Shown: piece after piece, positions 26,171 through 36,552 of the stretch
Numbering within the stretch: the stretch's first letter is position 1
Layout: the number at the start of each line of letters is the position of its first letter
DNA from: Antarctobacter aquimaris
Lineage (GTDB): Bacteria > Pseudomonadota > Alphaproteobacteria > Rhodobacterales > Rhodobacteraceae
NCBI RefSeq assembly: GCF_900184945.1
Contig: NZ_FXYF01000011.1
Span: forward strand, 62,001 to 126,000
DNA length: 64,000 bases
Direction: 5' to 3'
Program-made: the position numbers and the translations under genes
Notes under the pieces: generated by a model
What the model was told of the DNA's origin: nothing
Seen by the model: only the letters and a program-made list of their open reading frames with translations
The model's database searches: none

Positions 26171-26920
26171 TCAGACCAGCATGCCGCCGTCGCCGTCGTC
26201 GCCGGCCTCTTCCATCAGGCGGGCCATGTCCGGCACGGTGACGTGGCGCTTGCCCTCAAGCTCGATCACGCCGTCCTTTTTCAGCGCGGAAATCTGGCGG
26301 CTGACCGTTTCCAGCGTCAGGCCCAGGTAGTCGGCCATCGCCTCGCGCGTCAGCGGCAGGTCAAAGACGACCTTGGCGTCGCGGCCGTCCCGCAGGTTCA
26401 GCGTGGAATCGCGCCGTGCGATGATCGACAGCAGCGAGGCGATCTTTTCGCGCGCGGTCTTGCGCCCCAGCACCAGCATCCATTCGCGGGCGGCGTCCAG
26501 TTCGTCCAGCGTCATTTCCAGCAGCCGCTGCGCGATATGCGGCGTCCGCGACATCATTTCCTCGAACGGCGCGCGGCGGAAACAGCACATGACCAGATCG
26601 GTCGTGGCGACCACGTCGTAGGCGGCGGTGATGCGTCCCGGGCGGCCGACGAAATCGCTGGGCAGCAGAAGGCCAACCATCTGCGTGCGGCCGTCCTCCA
26701 TCGCCTGGCTCAGCGTGGCGATTCCCGACACGACAGAGCCGACGAAATCCATCCGATCGCCAGCCCAGATGATCGACTGCCCGGCCTCGAACCGTCTGTA
26801 ATACTTGATCTGTTCCAGCCGGTCCAATTCGTCGGATTCGCAACGGGCACAGACGGCACGGTGCCGGATCGGGCAGTCGCTGCAATCCGGGTTTGCCGCC
26901 AGGCTTCGTTCGTTCAGCAT
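26171..26920 (-). CDS. fnrL: FnrL, oxygen-sensing Crp/Fnr regulator
   Basis: 249 aa. The N-terminal cysteines C13, C16, C24 and the second-ligand position C112/C113 fit the [4Fe-4S] sensor of FNR; C27 is an additional cysteine. The cyclic-nucleotide-like domain is followed by a winged helix with recognition residues ETVSRQ (E--SR), which in FNR contact TTGAT. It is a global activator of low-oxygen genes. The ATG has GAGGGG 8 nt upstream. An FNR box (26937-26950) lies just before it, suggesting autoregulation. Confidence 0.96.
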   Translation of the reverse strand: MLNERSLAANPDCSDCPIRHRAVCARCESDELDRLEQIKYYRRFEAGQSIIWAGDRMDFVGSVVSGIATLSQAMEDGRTQMVGLLLPSDFVGRPGRITAAYDVVATTDLVMCCFRRAPFEEMMSRTPHIAQRLLEMTLDELDAAREWMLVLGRKTAREKIASLLSIIARRDSTLNLRDGRDAKVVFDLPLTREAMADYLGLTLETVSRQISALKKDGVIELEGKRHVTVPDMARLMEEAGDDGDGGMLV

Positions 26921-26936
26921 CTGCTCTGCCCCTCAA

Positions 26937-26950
26937 TTGATCTACGTCAA
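26937..26950. promoter_or_regulatory. FNR-type box between fnrL and hemN
   Basis: TTGATCTACGTCAA. For hemN the -10-like TAACCG (26973-26978) begins exactly 22 nt after the box, giving a predicted start at 26985/26986, which is the A of the hemN ATG. For fnrL the box lies about 17 nt before the ATG, where it would block rather than activate. Confidence 0.85.
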
Positions 26951-26985
26951 AGCCCGCGTCATTTTCATGGCCTAACCGTACGCAT

Positions 26986-28341
26986 ATGCAGCACCGAACT
27001 CAACTCGCCCGCTTGGGTCTTTTCGACGCCAAAGTGCCCAGATACACCTCGTATCCGACCGCCCCGAACTTCGACGGCGATGTTGGTCCTGCGCGGTTCC
27101 GTGAATGGATCCAGGCCCTTCCTCAAGATGGTAACGTATCTCTCTATTTGCATGTACCATTTTGCCGCAGGTTGTGCTGGTTTTGCGCCTGTCGCACACA
27201 AGGCACGGCCACGCTTGCGCCCGTAGAGGCGTATGTCGGTGATCTTGAAAAGGAACTTTCCCTTCTGCGCGACGCCTTGCCACGGGGGGTCAAGCTGTCG
27301 CGCCTGCATTGGGGCGGGGGTACGCCGACGCTGCTGTCGCCCGACCTGATGAAACGGCTCATCGACTCGGTGCGGCAGACTGCGGAATTCGCCGAAGGCT
27401 ATGAATTCTCGGTCGAGATCGACCCGAACGAGATCGACGCCGAGCGCCTCGATGCCCTGGCTGCGGGCGGGATGAACCGCGCCTCCATCGGGGTGCAGGA
27501 TTTCGACCCCGAGATCCAGGGCCTGATCGGCCGCGAACAGAGCTATGACCTGACCCGGCAGGCGGTTGACCTGATCCGCGAACGGGGCGTTGCCAGCCTG
27601 AACGCCGACATCCTGTTCGGCCTGCCGCACCAGTCCAAGGCGCGCATCACCGAAACGGTGCAGAAACTGGTGAGTTTCGCGCCGGACCGGGTTGCGCTCT
27701 ATGGCTACGCGCATGTGCCCTGGATGGCCAAGCGGCAGCAGATGCTGCCGTCCGACGCGCTGCCGACCCCGCAGGAGCGGCTGGACCTGTTCGAGACCGC
27801 GCGCCGGCTGTTTCTCTGGGACAGCTACCGCGAAATCGGCATCGACCACTTTGCCGTGCCCGGCGACGGTCTGGCAAAGGCGCAGGAGAACGGCACGCTG
27901 CGGCGCAATTTCCAGGGCTATACCGACGACACCTCCGAGGTGCTGATCGGCGTCGGCGCGTCGTCGATCTCGAAGTTTCCGCAAGGCTTTGCCCAGAATG
28001 CGTCGAGCACGTCGAAACACGTGGCGGCAATCCGCGGCGGCGACTTCTCGACCGCGCGGGGGCACGTCTTCAAGGGTGACGACCTGCTGCGCAGCCGCCT
28101 GATCGAGGCGGTCATGTGCGACTTCCGGATCGATGCGGCCGAGATCCTGGACAGCTTCGCGATCTCGCGGCAGGCCCTGTACGAGATGTTCCGCCAGGCC
28201 AACGCGAGGTTCGACAACCTGCTCCAGATCACCGAGGACGGGCTCTACATCCCGCAGGAGGTCCGGCCGCTGACGCGGATGGTTGCCCGCAGTTTCGACG
28301 CCTACGACCTGTCCAAGGCGGGCCATTCCAGCGCCATCTGA
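26986..28341 (+). CDS. hemN: Oxygen-independent coproporphyrinogen III oxidase (HemN)
   Basis: 451 aa. Radical SAM enzyme that makes protoporphyrinogen IX in the absence of oxygen, for heme and bacteriochlorophyll supply. The conserved N-terminus VPRYTSYPTAP (17-27) and the cluster motif C60-X3-C64-X2-C67 with C69 are present. A Shine-Dalgarno is missing upstream of the ATG, and the FNR box predicts transcription to begin at the ATG, so the mRNA may be leaderless. It is divergent from fnrL and convergent with the radical SAM gene 25 nt downstream. Confidence 0.96.
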   Translation: MQHRTQLARLGLFDAKVPRYTSYPTAPNFDGDVGPARFREWIQALPQDGNVSLYLHVPFCRRLCWFCACRTQGTATLAPVEAYVGDLEKELSLLRDALPRGVKLSRLHWGGGTPTLLSPDLMKRLIDSVRQTAEFAEGYEFSVEIDPNEIDAERLDALAAGGMNRASIGVQDFDPEIQGLIGREQSYDLTRQAVDLIRERGVASLNADILFGLPHQSKARITETVQKLVSFAPDRVALYGYAHVPWMAKRQQMLPSDALPTPQERLDLFETARRLFLWDSYREIGIDHFAVPGDGLAKAQENGTLRRNFQGYTDDTSEVLIGVGASSISKFPQGFAQNASSTSKHVAAIRGGDFSTARGHVFKGDDLLRSRLIEAVMCDFRIDAAEILDSFAISRQALYEMFRQANARFDNLLQITEDGLYIPQEVRPLTRMVARSFDAYDLSKAGHSSAI

Positions 28342-28365
28342 CCGGAGGCTCCGGCTTGCATCCTC

Positions 28366-29817
28366 TCAGAGGGCGATCCGGTGCTGCAGCAGGGTTGCCC
28401 GCTGCGGGACAAGCGGTTCGACCTCGGTGCCGGGTGGGCGCACGGATGTCATGACCCCCAGCCAGCGGGGGTCGGGCGTGCCCGGCCATGCCTCTGCGGG
28501 GCACCACGGCGTTTCCGCCACGAGGGTCACGCGCTGGTACGGGCGATGATGCAGCCGTGGCGGCACGGGCAGACGCAATTCCCCCCAGCGCCGGTAGGGG
28601 ACGAAGACCCGGTAGCCTTGCCGCCACGCCGTGCGCAGCACCACCCATGTCCCGCTGGCCTCGGTTTCGTCCGGAGCACTGGCCGTCAGGTACAGCCGCA
28701 AGCTGCCGTCAGGTCGCGTGACCGCCGGCACGCGGGCGCGAGGGCCCGTCCAGCGCACCAGCAGCGGGCCCGGATGCCGCTCTGCCGGGTAGAGGCCGGT
28801 GACGGACCCCTGTGACCGGTCGTAGCCGTGTGCCGTATCGATGTAGCGCCTGTAACGCATGTACTCCTTCGAGCCGGGAACGATCCGGAAGGATCGTGCA
28901 TCGTGCGGGTGCTGTGTCAGGTGCAGGGAAAACCTGTCGACACCCAGTTCCTGGGCAAGAGCGATGGCCGCGTCGATCTGGTCGCGGCTGTCGGTCCAGT
29001 GGAACACGAGATAGCGCCACACGATCCTTGGCCGTGCGGATCCCGCAGCGGCGCGCGCCTCGCACATCTGGCGCAGGCCCTTGAGCGCCGTGGCCAAGCG
29101 CCCATTTACGTGGTAGCGCGCATAGCTGTCCTCGGTCATGCCACTGATTGAGAACACGATCTCGTCCAAACCGGCCATCACCACCGCCTCGGCCTTGCGC
29201 GCCGATGCGAGCGGGATGCCGTTGGTGCTGGTGACGATATGGGCCTGCGGCGCGGCGGCCCGGATGTCGGCGATCATCTGTGGCGCGCCACGGTGCAGGA
29301 ACGGGTCGCCGTAGTTGAAAAAGTAGACCCCCTCGAGAGTGCCGTCGACCTGCTCGAGGATGCGGCGCAGCAATTCCGGCGTGAGGTCATCGACGTCCCG
29401 TGTCCGGATGGCCGGGTCGTTGTTGGGGATGCATGACCCCTGTGGGCAGCGCAGGTTGCAGCGGATCGTCGGCTCGATCACCACGCGGCGGGGCAGGTCG
29501 GGCCGCGGCGGCAGCGGTCCGGTGCGGGGACCGTCGAGAGGTTCGGCCAGACCGCAATCGCGGCATTTCAATCCGTTGCGCAACCCTTCGCGCAGGCGGT
29601 CGAATTCGGGATTTGCAAAGATTTCCGCAAGGCTCTGCCGTCCGACGTGACCAAAGCTGCGCAGGCCGTGCGGATCGTCCAGCCCACAGGTGACATGGCC
29701 GTCCGACAGGATGGTGAGACTGTCCTCGATCCATTTGCAGCGCTTGGGCCGCCCGTCATCCGGAACAAGGAACGCGCTCGGATGCGGGTGTTTCAGGTTG
29801 AACGGCCCGTCCGCCAT
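28366..29817 (-). CDS. Radical SAM protein with N-terminal SPASM-like domain, variant CX3CX4C motif
   Basis: 483 aa. An N-terminal SPASM-like half has C27-K-W, ILSDGHVTC44, and C85-R-D-C88, enough to hold an auxiliary [4Fe-4S] cluster. The radical SAM segment reads RC120NLRC124PQGSC129, that is C-X3-C-X4-C in place of the usual C-X3-C-X2-C, with a downstream glycine-rich region (FFNYGDPFLH). The C-terminal about 150 residues (from about 340) appear beta-rich and unrecognised. The ATG is 6 nt after the yejF stop, so it is probably co-transcribed with the Yej peptide importer. Function unknown; peptide modification or another SAM reaction is possible. SPASM placed before the radical SAM domain is unusual. 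Confidence 0.75.
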   Translation of the reverse strand: MADGPFNLKHPHPSAFLVPDDGRPKRCKWIEDSLTILSDGHVTCGLDDPHGLRSFGHVGRQSLAEIFANPEFDRLREGLRNGLKCRDCGLAEPLDGPRTGPLPPRPDLPRRVVIEPTIRCNLRCPQGSCIPNNDPAIRTRDVDDLTPELLRRILEQVDGTLEGVYFFNYGDPFLHRGAPQMIADIRAAAPQAHIVTSTNGIPLASARKAEAVVMAGLDEIVFSISGMTEDSYARYHVNGRLATALKGLRQMCEARAAAGSARPRIVWRYLVFHWTDSRDQIDAAIALAQELGVDRFSLHLTQHPHDARSFRIVPGSKEYMRYRRYIDTAHGYDRSQGSVTGLYPAERHPGPLLVRWTGPRARVPAVTRPDGSLRLYLTASAPDETEASGTWVVLRTAWRQGYRVFVPYRRWGELRLPVPPRLHHRPYQRVTLVAETPWCPAEAWPGTPDPRWLGVMTSVRPPGTEVEPLVPQRATLLQHRIAL

Positions 29818-29823
29818 GCCGCC

Positions 29824-31412
<1,589 letters not shown>

Positions 31413-31416
<4 letters not shown>

Positions 31417-32594
31417 GCAAAGGTCTTTCTGGGGTCGAAGGCATCGCGCACGCCTTCGAAGATGAAGACCAGCAGCGACAGCATCAGAGCAAAGACGAAG
31501 AAGGCGGTAAATCCCAGCCAGGGCGCCTGGAGGTTCTGTTTCGCCTGCAAGGTCAGTTCGCCCAGCGAGGGCGCCGAGGAGGGCAGGCCGAAGCCGAGAA
31601 AGTCGAGACCCGCCAGTGTGCTGATGGTGCCGGTGACGATGAAGGGCAGGAAGGTCAGCGTGGCGACCATCGCGTTGGGCAGCATGTGGCGGAACATGAT
31701 GGTGCGGTTCGACACGCCCAGCGCCTTGGCGGCGCGGACGTATTCCAGGTTGCGCGCGCGCAGGAATTCCGCCCGCACAACCCCTACCAGCGCCGTCCAG
31801 CCGAACAGGATGGTGAGGAACACCAGCAGCCAGAAACTTCGCCCCAGGATCGCGAAGAGGATGATGATGATGTAGAGCGAGGGCGTCGCGCCCCAGATCT
31901 CGATCACCCGCTGAAAGATCAGGTCCAGCCAGCCGCCGAAATACCCCTGCAGCGCTCCGGCGACGATGCCGATGATCGAGGCGCAGACCGTGACGATCAG
32001 GGTGAACAGGATCGACAGGCGAAAGCCGTAGATCACCCGGGCCACGACATCGCGTTTCGTGTCGTCGGTGCCCAGCCAGTTCTGGTCGTTCGGGGGCAGG
32101 GGTGCCGCGCCGGGGCGGTCCACTGGGGTGTCAAAGCTGTAGGGAATCAGCGGCCAGATCAGCCAGCCCTTGTGAAAGCCGTCCGCCGTCAGAACGCCTG
32201 CCTCGGCGTCCTCGATCATGCCGGCGGGATCGTCGAAACAGTCCTCCAGCCCGCCAGTGATGATCAGGCAGCGCACCTCGGGATCGCGGTAGGGGGCTTC
32301 GGTCCTGAAGTCGCCGCCGAATTCCGTCTCGGGGTAGAAGGTGAAGATCGGGGCATAAAGCTCGCCCCGGTAGCTGACGAGGATCGGCTTGTCATTGGCC
32401 AGGAACTCGGCACACATCGAGAGCCCGAACAGGAACATGAAGATCCACAGCGACCACAAGGCGCGGCGGTTGCGCTTGAAGTTGTTCCAGCGTCGCCGGT
32501 TGAGCGGCGACAGGGTGAACAGCCCCTTCTTCGGCTCCGGCGGCAGGGTGTAGGCGGGCGCGGTCTCTGGCTTGGGCTGGGGATTGGCGACCAT
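31413..32594 (-). CDS. yejE: ABC peptide transporter permease YejE
   Basis: 393 aa. A long N-terminal region (PPEPKKGLFTLSPLNRRRWNNFKRNRRAL) precedes a membrane helix, a periplasmic insertion of about 100 residues containing CLIITGGLEDCF, and a BPD-type permease core. The insertion fits the YejE type, which is longer than OppC. It follows yejB by 3 nt. Confidence 0.92.
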
Positions 32595-32597
32595 TGC

Positions 32598-33758
32598 TCA
32601 ACCCTCCCGCTTTTCAAAGTCGATGCGCGGATCGACAAAGACGTACATCAGGTCCGACAGCAGCCCGATGAAAAGCCCGATCATCGAGGTGATGAACAGC
32701 GTGCCGAAGATCACCGGGTAATCGCGCGCCACCGCCGCCTCGAACCCCAGCCGGCCGAGACCGTCGAGCGAAAAGATCGTCTCGATGATGATCGACCCGC
32801 CAAAGAACACGCCGATGAAAACGCCGGGCAGGCCGGCGATCACGATCAGCATGGCGTTGCGGAAGACGTGGCCATAGAGCACGCGGCTTTCCGACAGGCC
32901 CTTGGCGCGGGCGGTCATGACGTAGTGTTTCTTGATCTCGTCGAGAAAGCTGTTCTTGGTCAGCAGGGTCAGCGTGGCAAAGGCCGAGATCGTCGAGGCG
33001 ATGATCGGCAACGCGAGGTGCCAGAAGTAGTCCGGGATCACGGTGCCCAGGCAATAGAGCGGCTGGAAATTCGCGTTGAAGTGGTAGATCGGCAGGATCA
33101 GCCACCAGCGCTGGAACGCCAGCGGCGCGCAGGCATTGGCGTCGATCCCGTCGCCCAGCAGCCCGCGCAACGGGAAGATCTGCCAATAGCTGCCGCCCGC
33201 GAACAGCACCAGCAGCAGGATGGCAAAGAGAAAGCCGGGGATCGCGTAGGCGACGATGATCACCCCCGAAGTCCAGGTGTCGAACCCCGACCCGTCGCGC
33301 ACCGCCTTGCGGATGCCCAGCGGGATCGACACGATGTAGGCGATCAGGGTTGACCACAGGCCCAGCGAGATCGACACCGGCATCTTTTCCAGCACCAGGT
33401 CGATGACGCTGATCGAGCGAAAGTAACTCTCGCCAAAGTCGAGCGTCATGTAGTTCCACATCATGTTCAGGAAGCGCTCCAGCGGCGGCTTGTCGAAACC
33501 GAACTGGCGTTCGAGATCGGCGATGAACTCGGGCGGCAGGCCGCGGCGGCCGACGCTGTCCTCTCCTCCGGTGCTGGCCTCCACCTCGGCGCCGCCGCCG
33601 GCGATGCCCTGAAAGACATCGCCCTCACCTTCGATCTGGGCGATGATCTGTTCGATCGGGCCGCCCGGCACGAACTGGACCAGCGTGAAGTTGATGATCA
33701 TGATCCCCAGCAGGGTGGGGATGATCAGCAGCAGTCTGCGGAGGATATAGGCGGCCAT
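32598..33758 (-). CDS. yejB: ABC peptide transporter permease YejB
   Basis: 386 aa. The N-terminus (MAAYILRRLLLIIPTLLGIMIINFTLVQFVPGGPIEQ) is the classic OppB/YejB start with one helix. A 40-aa acidic linker (GEGDVFQGIAGGGAEVEAST) follows, then five or so helices and the EAA-like loop. It follows yejA by 6 nt. It forms the import channel with YejE. Confidence 0.93.
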   Translation of the reverse strand: MAAYILRRLLLIIPTLLGIMIINFTLVQFVPGGPIEQIIAQIEGEGDVFQGIAGGGAEVEASTGGEDSVGRRGLPPEFIADLERQFGFDKPPLERFLNMMWNYMTLDFGESYFRSISVIDLVLEKMPVSISLGLWSTLIAYIVSIPLGIRKAVRDGSGFDTWTSGVIIVAYAIPGFLFAILLLVLFAGGSYWQIFPLRGLLGDGIDANACAPLAFQRWWLILPIYHFNANFQPLYCLGTVIPDYFWHLALPIIASTISAFATLTLLTKNSFLDEIKKHYVMTARAKGLSESRVLYGHVFRNAMLIVIAGLPGVFIGVFFGGSIIIETIFSLDGLGRLGFEAAVARDYPVIFGTLFITSMIGLFIGLLSDLMYVFVDPRIDFEKREG

Positions 33759-33764
33759 CGGGTA

Positions 33765-35675
33765 TCAGAGCTTCCCGGCGGCGCGCAGGGCCTGGGCCTT
33801 TTCCTCGTCCCACCACCAGATGGAGGTCTGCCCCATGGCCAGAGGGGGCGGCGTGTCGGTGTAGGGGCGGCCAAACACGTCGCGGTAGGCGATGTTGTGT
33901 TCGCCCTTGTACCATTGCGGCACCCAGAGGTGCATGGCGCGCAGGACGCGGTCCAGCGCGCGGACGGCGGTGTCCAGTTCCTCGCGGCTCTTGGCGTCGG
34001 CGATGATGCGGATCAGCTTGTCCACGCCTTCGTTTTGCAGGCCGGCCACGTTGACCGAGCCGGGCACATTCGCGGATTCCGAGCCGAAGATCTGCTTCAG
34101 CTCCTCACCCGGCGTCTGGCTCATGGAAAAGCGCTGCGTGACGATGTCGTAGTCGAAGTTCTTTTCGCGCTCCTGGGCCTCGGCCGGGTCCACCCGGTTG
34201 GCGCTGGCGGCGATGCCCAGCCGCTTGAGGTTCTCGATGTAGGGGTTGATGATCCGGTCAAAGCTGGGGCTGTCGTTCAGCACCTCGATCTCCAGCTTGA
34301 CCCCGTCCTTGTAACGGATGCCATCGTCGCCGACGATCCATCCCGCGTCTTCGAGCAGCTTGCCCGCGGCGCGCAGCGCGCGGCGGTCCGCCAGGTTGTC
34401 GGCGTTGGAGGCGGGCGGCGAATAGGCCGGTTCGGTGAACACGGTTTCGGGGAAGAATTCGCGCAGCGGCTCCAGCAGCGCCAGTTCGGCCTCGGACGGC
34501 ATGCCTTCGGCCTGAAGGGTGGGCGAGTTTTCCCAGAAGCTGTCGGTGCGGGCGTAGAGATTGTAGAACAGCGACTCGTTCGACCATTCAAAGTTGAAGG
34601 CCATGCCGATCGCCTCGCGCACGCGCGGATCGGAGAACTTGTCGCGGCGCAGGTTGAACCAGAAGCCCTGCGTGCCTGCCGGACGGCCGTCAGGCAGCGT
34701 CTCGACCTTGACGTGACCGGCCGCGATGTCGGGGAAATCGTAGGAGGTGCCCCAGACCTTGGAGGAGAACTCCTCGCGGAACAGGTAGGCGCCGCCCTTG
34801 AAGGCCTCGAAGGCGGTGGTGTAGTCGGCGAAATACTCGAACTTGATCACGTCGAAGTTGTTCTGGCCGACGTTGACCGGCAGGTCCTTGGCCCAGTAGT
34901 CATCGCGCCGCTTGTAGGCCACGGTGCGGCCCGGATCGACCTCCAGCAGGTCGAACGGGCCCGATCCCATCGGCGGCTCCAGGCTCGACTCGGCGAAATC
35001 GCGGTCGGCGTAGTAGTCCTTGGAGAAGATCGGGATGCCGCCGGCCGTCATCAGCAGTTCGCGCAGCGGGCCTTCGGGATCGAAGGTGAACTTGACGGTG
35101 TGATCGTCCAGCGCCTCGACCGATTTGAAGAACTGAAAGGTGGTCTTGTAGGTCGGTGTGCCCTTTTCCAGCAGGACGTTGTAGGAAAAGACCACGTCCT
35201 GCGCGGTGACCGGTGTGCCATCGCGGAACTTGGCCTCGGGGCGCATGTGAAAGATCACCCATTCGCGGTTCTCCGGGTACTCGAGGCTTTCGGCCACCAG
35301 GCCGTACATCGCGTCGGGCTCTTCGAGGTTGCCGGTCAGCAGCGAGTCGTAGAACACGGTAGACCCGGCGGCGGCGTTGCCCTTCAGGATGTAGGGCGTG
35401 AGGCTGTCGAAGGTGCCGAAAGCCCAGGTCGAGAATTCGCCGCCCTTGGGCGCATCCGGGTTCACGTAGTCGAAATGGGTGAAGTCCGGGCCATATCTGA
35501 GATCGCCGAAGGTTGATACGCCATGCGCCTTGATCACGGTTTCCTCGGCCGAGACGCTCAGCGCCGCGACGCCGATCGCCAGCGCCATGAGGGCGGTGGC
35601 CAGCGCCGCGCAGCGTGGCCGTTCGGCGCTGCGTGCCATGACCCGGGCCTGAGGCTGTGCGCGTTTTCCCAACAT
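33765..35675 (-). CDS. yejA: Peptide-binding protein YejA
   Basis: 636 aa. An Arg-rich start is followed by a signal peptide (ALATALMALAIGVAALSVSA) and a family 5 solute-binding domain with features such as FGDLRYGPDFTHFDYVNPDAPKGGEF. It captures peptides in the periplasm; in other bacteria YejA is linked to uptake of microcin C-like peptides. The ATG at 35675 has AGGAGG 11 nt upstream; a second Met 12 codons downstream could also serve. First gene of the operon yejA-yejB-yejE-yejF-radical SAM. Confidence 0.93.
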   Translation of the reverse strand: MLGKRAQPQARVMARSAERPRCAALATALMALAIGVAALSVSAEETVIKAHGVSTFGDLRYGPDFTHFDYVNPDAPKGGEFSTWAFGTFDSLTPYILKGNAAAGSTVFYDSLLTGNLEEPDAMYGLVAESLEYPENREWVIFHMRPEAKFRDGTPVTAQDVVFSYNVLLEKGTPTYKTTFQFFKSVEALDDHTVKFTFDPEGPLRELLMTAGGIPIFSKDYYADRDFAESSLEPPMGSGPFDLLEVDPGRTVAYKRRDDYWAKDLPVNVGQNNFDVIKFEYFADYTTAFEAFKGGAYLFREEFSSKVWGTSYDFPDIAAGHVKVETLPDGRPAGTQGFWFNLRRDKFSDPRVREAIGMAFNFEWSNESLFYNLYARTDSFWENSPTLQAEGMPSEAELALLEPLREFFPETVFTEPAYSPPASNADNLADRRALRAAGKLLEDAGWIVGDDGIRYKDGVKLEIEVLNDSPSFDRIINPYIENLKRLGIAASANRVDPAEAQEREKNFDYDIVTQRFSMSQTPGEELKQIFGSESANVPGSVNVAGLQNEGVDKLIRIIADAKSREELDTAVRALDRVLRAMHLWVPQWYKGEHNIAYRDVFGRPYTDTPPPLAMGQTSIWWWDEEKAQALRAAGKL

Positions 35676-35858
35676 GAGCCGGATGACCTCCTGTGTGTGA
35701 TCGGTTCGCTGCCGTATCTTGTGGATTTAAGCTAAGGGTGGAGTTCGACCACATTCAAGGACCGAATGCGCCCGCGCCGGGATGAAATCACCGTGAGCGG
35801 GGCGTGTCGCCCTTGCGCGGGGCGGGTGACGGGCTAACGGCCCTGGCAGACAAGAAAA

Positions 35859-35886
35859 GGGCCGCTGCCCGATGTGGGAGCGGCCC
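35859..35886 (-). terminator. Intrinsic terminator of the cytochrome c gene
   Basis: Stem GGGCCGCT / AGCGGCCC of 8 bp; the minus strand reads TTTTCTTG after it, 26 nt beyond the cytochrome stop. Confidence 0.85.
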
Positions 35887-35911
35887 GATGTCCAGACGCT
35901 GACGTCGACGG

Positions 35912-36427
35912 TCAGCCGCCGGTGGTCTGCAGGTAGGCGATCAGGTTCACGCGGTCCTCTGCCTTGGGCAGACCGGCAAAGCCCATCGAGGTGCCCGGCG
36001 CAAAGCCCTTGGGGTTCTCGAGGAAGTGGAACAGGTTCTCCGTGGTCCAGACCTCGGCCACGGCGCTGAGCGCGCCCGAGTAGCCAAAGCCGCCGACACT
36101 GCCCACCGCGCGATCGACCACGCCATTCAGGTGCGGACCGGTGCCGTCGGTGCCGTCCAGCTTGTGACAGGCGCGGCACTTGCCCCAGACTTTCTCGCCT
36201 TTTTCCGCATCGGCCGCGGCCATCATCGTCGGGAAATCGGCGGCCGCCTCTTCGACCGGGGCGTCGCCCTCTTCGACCGCGATGACAAAGCCGGAGGCGT
36301 GCTCTTCGCCGCCGTGGCCGCCGCCGGTGTGGTACAGGCTCTCCGCGGCCCATTTGCCCATCAGAAAGATCAGCAAGGCGCCGCAGATGCCGCCGACGAT
36401 CTTGGTAAAGGTCATGGTATCGAACAT
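35912..36427 (-). CDS. cycM: Membrane-anchored cytochrome c (CycM/c552 type)
   Basis: 171 aa. An N-terminal membrane anchor (about residues 7-25, FTKIVGGICGALLIFLMGK) is followed by an acidic linker and a class I cytochrome c domain with C84-RA-C87-H88 and the likely axial Met in GTSM148GF. Membrane-bound cytochrome c552 in Paracoccus and relatives carries electrons from bc1 to terminal oxidases. The ATG at 36427 (MFDTMTF) is chosen because it starts the anchor; an upstream in-frame start adds 22 residues without a role. Confidence 0.9.
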   Translation of the reverse strand: MFDTMTFTKIVGGICGALLIFLMGKWAAESLYHTGGGHGGEEHASGFVIAVEEGDAPVEEAAADFPTMMAAADAEKGEKVWGKCRACHKLDGTDGTGPHLNGVVDRAVGSVGGFGYSGALSAVAEVWTTENLFHFLENPKGFAPGTSMGFAGLPKAEDRVNLIAYLQTTGG

Positions 36428-36552
36428 GGGTAGCCCTGCTTGGTTTATGTCGGTGTCGCGCGGGTATCTATTGCTTTCCATCCCCCTGGGCAAGCGTTAG
36501 AAGCCGCGACCAATCGCCCGCTTGCGGCGGGCTGTGCGACAAGGGGCCTGAG

